Shown here in pieces: positions 5,834 through 8,813 of a stretch of 8,813 bases of DNA. Where the stretch lies: assembly GCA_030641465.1 (NCBI GenBank), contig DAOWHK010000102.1, positions 1 through 8,813 of the forward strand, read 5' to 3'. The position numbers and the translations under genes are program-made. The notes beneath the pieces are model-generated. The model did not search any database and had not been told where the DNA came from. It was given only the letters and a program-made list of their open reading frames with translations. Source of the stretch: Parachlamydiales bacterium. GTDB lineage: Bacteria > Chlamydiota > Chlamydiia > Chlamydiales > Simkaniaceae. Position 1 is the first letter of the stretch. Every line of letters starts with the position of its first letter.

Positions 5834-7240
5834 ATGACAGACATACAGCGATTTGACCTGGCTGTAATTGGGGCCGGTCCTGGTGGTTATGTAGCTGCTA
5901 TCAAAGCAGCTCAAATGGGCAAAAGTGTAGCACTCATTGAAAAAGAGTATTTAGGGGGAACATGTCTAAATGTTGGCTGCATTCCTACAAAAACTCTCCT
6001 TGCGGGAAGTCAGGTCCTTCACACTATAAAACAGGCTGAGAAGTATGGGATAGAAACGGGCCCTGTTAAATTTCATTATCGCAAAATGAAAGAGCGAAAA
6101 GATAATGTTGTATCAGGCATTCGCAAAAGCTTAGAAGGTTTAATAAAATCGAATGGAATTACCATTTTCCATGGTCTTGCAGAGTTTGTCACGCCGCAGG
6201 AAATTAAAATTTCAGGCGATACAAAGCAGTTGATTTTCGCTGAAAAAACAATCATTGCAACAGGCTCTGATACGTTAGATATTCCCGCATTTCCGTGTGA
6301 CCACAAAAAAATTGTCAACTCAAGCTCAATTTTAGAATTAGAAGAGCTACCAAAATCGCTTGTGATTATTGGCGGTGGCTATATTGGATGTGAGTTTGCT
6401 TCGCTCTTTGTTGAGCTTGGGGTAAAAGTGACAATTGTAGAAGCACTTCCTTCCATTATTGCCATGCAAGGAAAAAAACTCTCCGACTTTTTAAGCCGCG
6501 CTTTTAAGAAAAAAGGAATGGAAATTCTCACAGAGACAATGGTGGAAAATATTGAGCAAACAGGATCTGGACTAAAAATACATTTTAAAGGTGGCGGCAG
6601 CATCGAATCAGAAATGGCCCTTGTTGCAATTGGGCGCCAGCTAAATACAAAAGGTCTTGCGATTGAAAAAGCAGGTCTTAGTCTCACCGACCGGGGCGCA
6701 ATTGACGTGAATGAAAAAATGGAAACAAACGTACCTGGAATTTATGCAATTGGAGATGTTACTGGAAAAGCAATGCTTGCACATGTCGCCTCCCATCAAG
6801 GTCTCATTGCTGCTGCAAATGCTTTTGGGGGATCTCTTAAGATGCATTATAATGCAGTGCCAGCTGTTATTTTTACCCTTCCTGAAATTGCAATGGTTGG
6901 GATGAATTTAGAAGAAGCTCTGAAACAAGGCTATGAAGCAATCTCAGGGCAGTTTCCATTTCAAGCTCTTGGAAAATCTATTGCAACGATGCAAACAGAT
7001 GGGTTTGCTGAAATTATTTGTGATAAAAAAACCAAACAAATTCTAGGAGCTGCGGTCGTTGGTCATGATGCTGCGACGCTCATTGCAGAAATCGCCCTTG
7101 CAATCACAAATGAGTTAACGCTCGATAGTTTAACAGAGACAATTCACGCCCACCCAACGGTTGCTGAAGGCTGGCTAGAGGCGGCGCTCATTGCAAACGA
7201 GACCCCTATTCATTTTCCTCCGAAAATAAGGAAATCATGA
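5834..7240 (+). CDS. lpdA: Dihydrolipoamide dehydrogenase (E3)
   Basis: LpdA is the FAD enzyme that re-oxidises dihydrolipoyl groups on the E2 subunits of pyruvate and 2-oxoglutarate dehydrogenases (and GcvH where present), reducing NAD+ to NADH. The 468-residue length is normal. Motifs in order are the FAD-binding GAGPGGYVAA (13-22), the redox-active disulfide GGTCLNVGCIPTK (Cys44 and Cys49), the NAD-binding GGGYIG (180-185) followed by acidic Glu203 at the end of the second strand, the second FAD motif YAIGDVTG (304-311), and the C-terminal base pair HAHPTVAE (His440, Glu445) at the dimer interface. All key residues are present. The stop overlaps lipA by four bases (ATGA), and lpdA-lipA adjacency is also found in Chlamydia. 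The ATG at 5834 puts the FAD motif at the usual distance from the N-terminus. Identification is secure. Confidence 0.98.
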   Translation: MTDIQRFDLAVIGAGPGGYVAAIKAAQMGKSVALIEKEYLGGTCLNVGCIPTKTLLAGSQVLHTIKQAEKYGIETGPVKFHYRKMKERKDNVVSGIRKSLEGLIKSNGITIFHGLAEFVTPQEIKISGDTKQLIFAEKTIIATGSDTLDIPAFPCDHKKIVNSSSILELEELPKSLVIIGGGYIGCEFASLFVELGVKVTIVEALPSIIAMQGKKLSDFLSRAFKKKGMEILTETMVENIEQTGSGLKIHFKGGGSIESEMALVAIGRQLNTKGLAIEKAGLSLTDRGAIDVNEKMETNVPGIYAIGDVTGKAMLAHVASHQGLIAAANAFGGSLKMHYNAVPAVIFTLPEIAMVGMNLEEALKQGYEAISGQFPFQALGKSIATMQTDGFAEIICDKKTKQILGAAVVGHDAATLIAEIALAITNELTLDSLTETIHAHPTVAEGWLEAALIANETPIHFPPKIRKS

Positions 7241-8157
7241 CAAATAGCCTTTTTAATCATAAACCCAAGTTCAATAAACTGCCAAAAAATCCTGACACGG
7301 GATCTAAGGGCCACTTTCCCAAGTGGCTCCACCGAAAACTCCCCAAAGGCGGCACCCTTTTTGACACAGGAAATATCGTTAATAAGTATAAACTTAACAC
7401 TGTCTGCGAAGAAGCAAAATGCCCAAATAGACTCGAATGTTATTCAAAAAAGACTGCGACCTTTTTAGCACTTGGAAGTGCCTGCACAAGAAGCTGTGGC
7501 TTTTGCGAAATTGACTTTAGTAAAACCCCAAAACCTCTTGAAGTGGATGAGCCCGAGCGAATTGCAGCATCTGTAAAAGAGCTTGGATTAAAACATGCTG
7601 TCATCACAATGGTCGCACGCGATGATTTAGAAGATCAAGGAGCCTCTCAAATTGCAAGAATCATTCGTGAAATTCGAAAAAAAAATAGCGGAGTGACAAT
7701 TGAGCTTCTTACCTCTGATTTTAAGGGCCATTTTGCATCAGCTGATCTAGTCTTAGACGAGATGCCTGAAATTTTTAATCACAATATTGAAACTGTGCGT
7801 GCCTTATCTCCTCGCGTAAGACATAAAGCAACCTATGAAAGAACTTTAGAACTTTTATCTTATGTAAAAAAACAAAACAAAGTGAAGTATGTAAAGTCTG
7901 GAATCATGGTCGGTCTTGGAGAAACACAGAATGAAGTTGAAGAGACGATTCAAGATCTGAAAAATGCTGGCTGCGATATCATCACGATTGGACAATATCT
8001 ACAACCTAGCAAGAATAAGCTCCTTGTAAAATCCTTTGTCACACCTGAAAAATTTAAAGAGTATGAGATGTTTGGAAAAAAAATAGGAGTGCATCACATG
8101 TACTCAGGCCCCTTTGTCAGATCAAGCTATAATGCGGGAGATGTACTTCATGGATGA
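7237..8157 (+). CDS. lipA: Lipoyl synthase (radical SAM)
   Basis: LipA inserts two sulfurs into octanoyl groups bound to E2 or GcvH proteins, completing the lipoyl cofactor. The 306-residue length fits the family. The auxiliary [4Fe-4S] cluster that donates sulfur is marked by CEEAKCPNRLEC (Cys57, Cys62, Cys68; CX4CX5C). The radical SAM cluster is marked by CTRSCGFC (Cys83, Cys87, Cys90; CX3CX2C). The C-terminal RSSY (295-298) supplies the conserved serine ligand. Other family landmarks include KSGIMVGLGE and TIGQYLQPS. The ATG overlaps the lpdA stop and is preceded by AAGGA (7228-7232), so the two are almost certainly cotranscribed. The product and LpdA serve successive needs of the same complexes: making the lipoyl group and re-oxidising it. 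lipB or lplA is not in the window. Confidence 0.98.
   Translation: MTNSLFNHKPKFNKLPKNPDTGSKGHFPKWLHRKLPKGGTLFDTGNIVNKYKLNTVCEEAKCPNRLECYSKKTATFLALGSACTRSCGFCEIDFSKTPKPLEVDEPERIAASVKELGLKHAVITMVARDDLEDQGASQIARIIREIRKKNSGVTIELLTSDFKGHFASADLVLDEMPEIFNHNIETVRALSPRVRHKATYERTLELLSYVKKQNKVKYVKSGIMVGLGETQNEVEETIQDLKNAGCDIITIGQYLQPSKNKLLVKSFVTPEKFKEYEMFGKKIGVHHMYSGPFVRSSYNAGDVLHG
8136..8152 (+). promoter_or_regulatory. Ribosome binding site for the HEAT-like gene inside lipA
   Basis: GGGAG (8136-8140) lies nine bases before ATG 8150. In-frame ATGs at 8132 and 8141 are also open, but the first lies upstream of GGGAG and the second directly abuts it. The 8150 start is therefore preferred. Confidence 0.6.
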
Positions 8158-8813
8158 GATAGAAAAAAAAATCACAGCTCCTCTTCTTGACACAATTGGG
8201 CTTGAAATTCTTATGCATCGCAATGCTCATTTTGGAAGCAATTTTACTGTCATGCTCGAGTACTACGAAAAGGAAGGCGTTGGAATCATGCCCGACTTTT
8301 CTATCACGCGGATAAAAAATCTTCAAAATTTAGAAAAGCAAGAAGGAAAAGATCTCTTTGAAATCTACATGCCAGCTGCTGCAAAAGATCAGGTTCAAAA
8401 AGCAAAAGAGCTCTATTTAGAGCTGCAAAATTCCTATGAAGCCAAGAAAAAGGAGGATCCCCTCCTCTTAATTAGTGATTTGCTACTTACGGAAGAAGAA
8501 AATCCCAAAAAAGAGATTGCAAAGGTCGTAAAACATCCAAAAGAAACTTTTGAGGCACTCATTAATCTGATTGCATCCCCCTCTTTTTACGATCCTCTCT
8601 ATCCAGGCTACGGAAGAGGCCCTATTTTTGCAGCAAAGTGCCTTGAGAAAATCCAGGATAAAAAAGCAATTAGCCCTCTTTTTGAAGCTTTGGGACAAGA
8701 AAACTTTTTTACTGATGAGGCCCTGATCCACGCGATTTGCTCTTTTGGTGAGATTGCAAAAGAATTTCTCTTTAAAGTGTTAAAATCCAAGCCTTATTCT
8801 AAAGACAATGAAC
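8150..8813 (+). CDS. HEAT-like repeat protein, 3'-truncated by the window edge
   Basis: The frame is open from ATG 8150 to the right edge, giving 221 visible residues without a stop. The start overlaps the lipA end by eight bases, so it probably belongs to the lpdA-lipA operon. Residues 1-75 form a mixed region with no motif I recognise. Residues 78-125 are charged helix. From about 130 the pattern becomes paired helices of HEAT/PBS-lyase type: PKETFEALINLIASP (130-144), RGPIFAAKCLEKIQDKKAISPLFEAL (156-181), and TDEALIHAICSFGEIAKEFLFKVL (188-211). Such repeats usually act as protein-binding scaffolds. There is no signal peptide or membrane helix. In Chlamydia, as I recall, lipA is followed by the type III secretion gene sctJ; this protein does not resemble SctJ. 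The function is unknown. The reading frame and operon position are sure; the repeat class is moderately sure. Confidence 0.8.
   Translation, partial: MDEIEKKITAPLLDTIGLEILMHRNAHFGSNFTVMLEYYEKEGVGIMPDFSITRIKNLQNLEKQEGKDLFEIYMPAAAKDQVQKAKELYLELQNSYEAKKKEDPLLLISDLLLTEEENPKKEIAKVVKHPKETFEALINLIASPSFYDPLYPGYGRGPIFAAKCLEKIQDKKAISPLFEALGQENFFTDEALIHAICSFGEIAKEFLFKVLKSKPYSKDNE

Noticed and set aside
1..8813. tRNA, rRNA, CRISPR array or transposase gene
   Set aside because: No cloverleaf, rRNA block, regular spaced repeats or transposase-like reading frame was seen on either strand.

Overview
The window looks like chromosomal DNA from a member of the Chlamydiota outside the Chlamydiaceae, that is, an amoeba- or invertebrate-associated 'environmental' chlamydia. 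The SecA fragment carries motif variants I associate with chlamydial SecA (DEHTGRPQPGRR and RCARQGDPG in place of the usual RSGRQGDPG). lpdA and lipA are adjacent, as in Chlamydia. The accessory genes encode eukaryotic-like F-box plus leucine-rich-repeat (LRR) proteins, a class known to be expanded in amoeba-associated chlamydiae. The genus cannot be fixed from sequence alone.

Layout. (1) 1-2099, +: the 3' two thirds of secA, cut by the window edge. (2) 2096-4939: an accessory block. An F-box/LRR gene overlaps the secA stop by 4 bases. It is followed by a 304-base AT-rich spacer with a long imperfect inverted repeat, then by a gene for an unrecognised coiled-coil protein with its own extended -10 promoter, and then by a second F-box/LRR gene on the minus strand, convergent with it. 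(3) 5115-5657, -: a small zinc-ribbon protein with two membrane helices. (4) 5834-8813, +: a tight run of lpdA (dihydrolipoamide dehydrogenase), lipA (lipoyl synthase) and a HEAT-like gene cut by the right edge, each overlapping the next.

How the genes may work together. secA, lpdA and lipA are housekeeping: protein export, and making and re-oxidising the lipoyl cofactor of 2-oxoacid dehydrogenases. The block between them looks host-directed. The two F-box/LRR proteins share one plan: an N-terminal F-box, a linker of 90-110 residues, LRRs of 23 residues, and a similar C-terminal module. This suggests adaptors that join a host SCF ubiquitin ligase (through Skp1) to LRR-bound targets.

The most striking observation is the C-terminus of the first F-box protein. 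It ends Lys-Cys-Arg-Cys-Asn-Ile-Ser, a plausible CaaX prenylation box (CNIS) with a second cysteine two residues upstream, the arrangement seen in H-Ras (CKCVLS). Legionella AnkB is an F-box effector anchored to the vacuole through host farnesylation of its CaaX box. This chlamydial protein could be an independent version of that strategy with an LRR scaffold. The motif is visible in the sequence; its use is inference.
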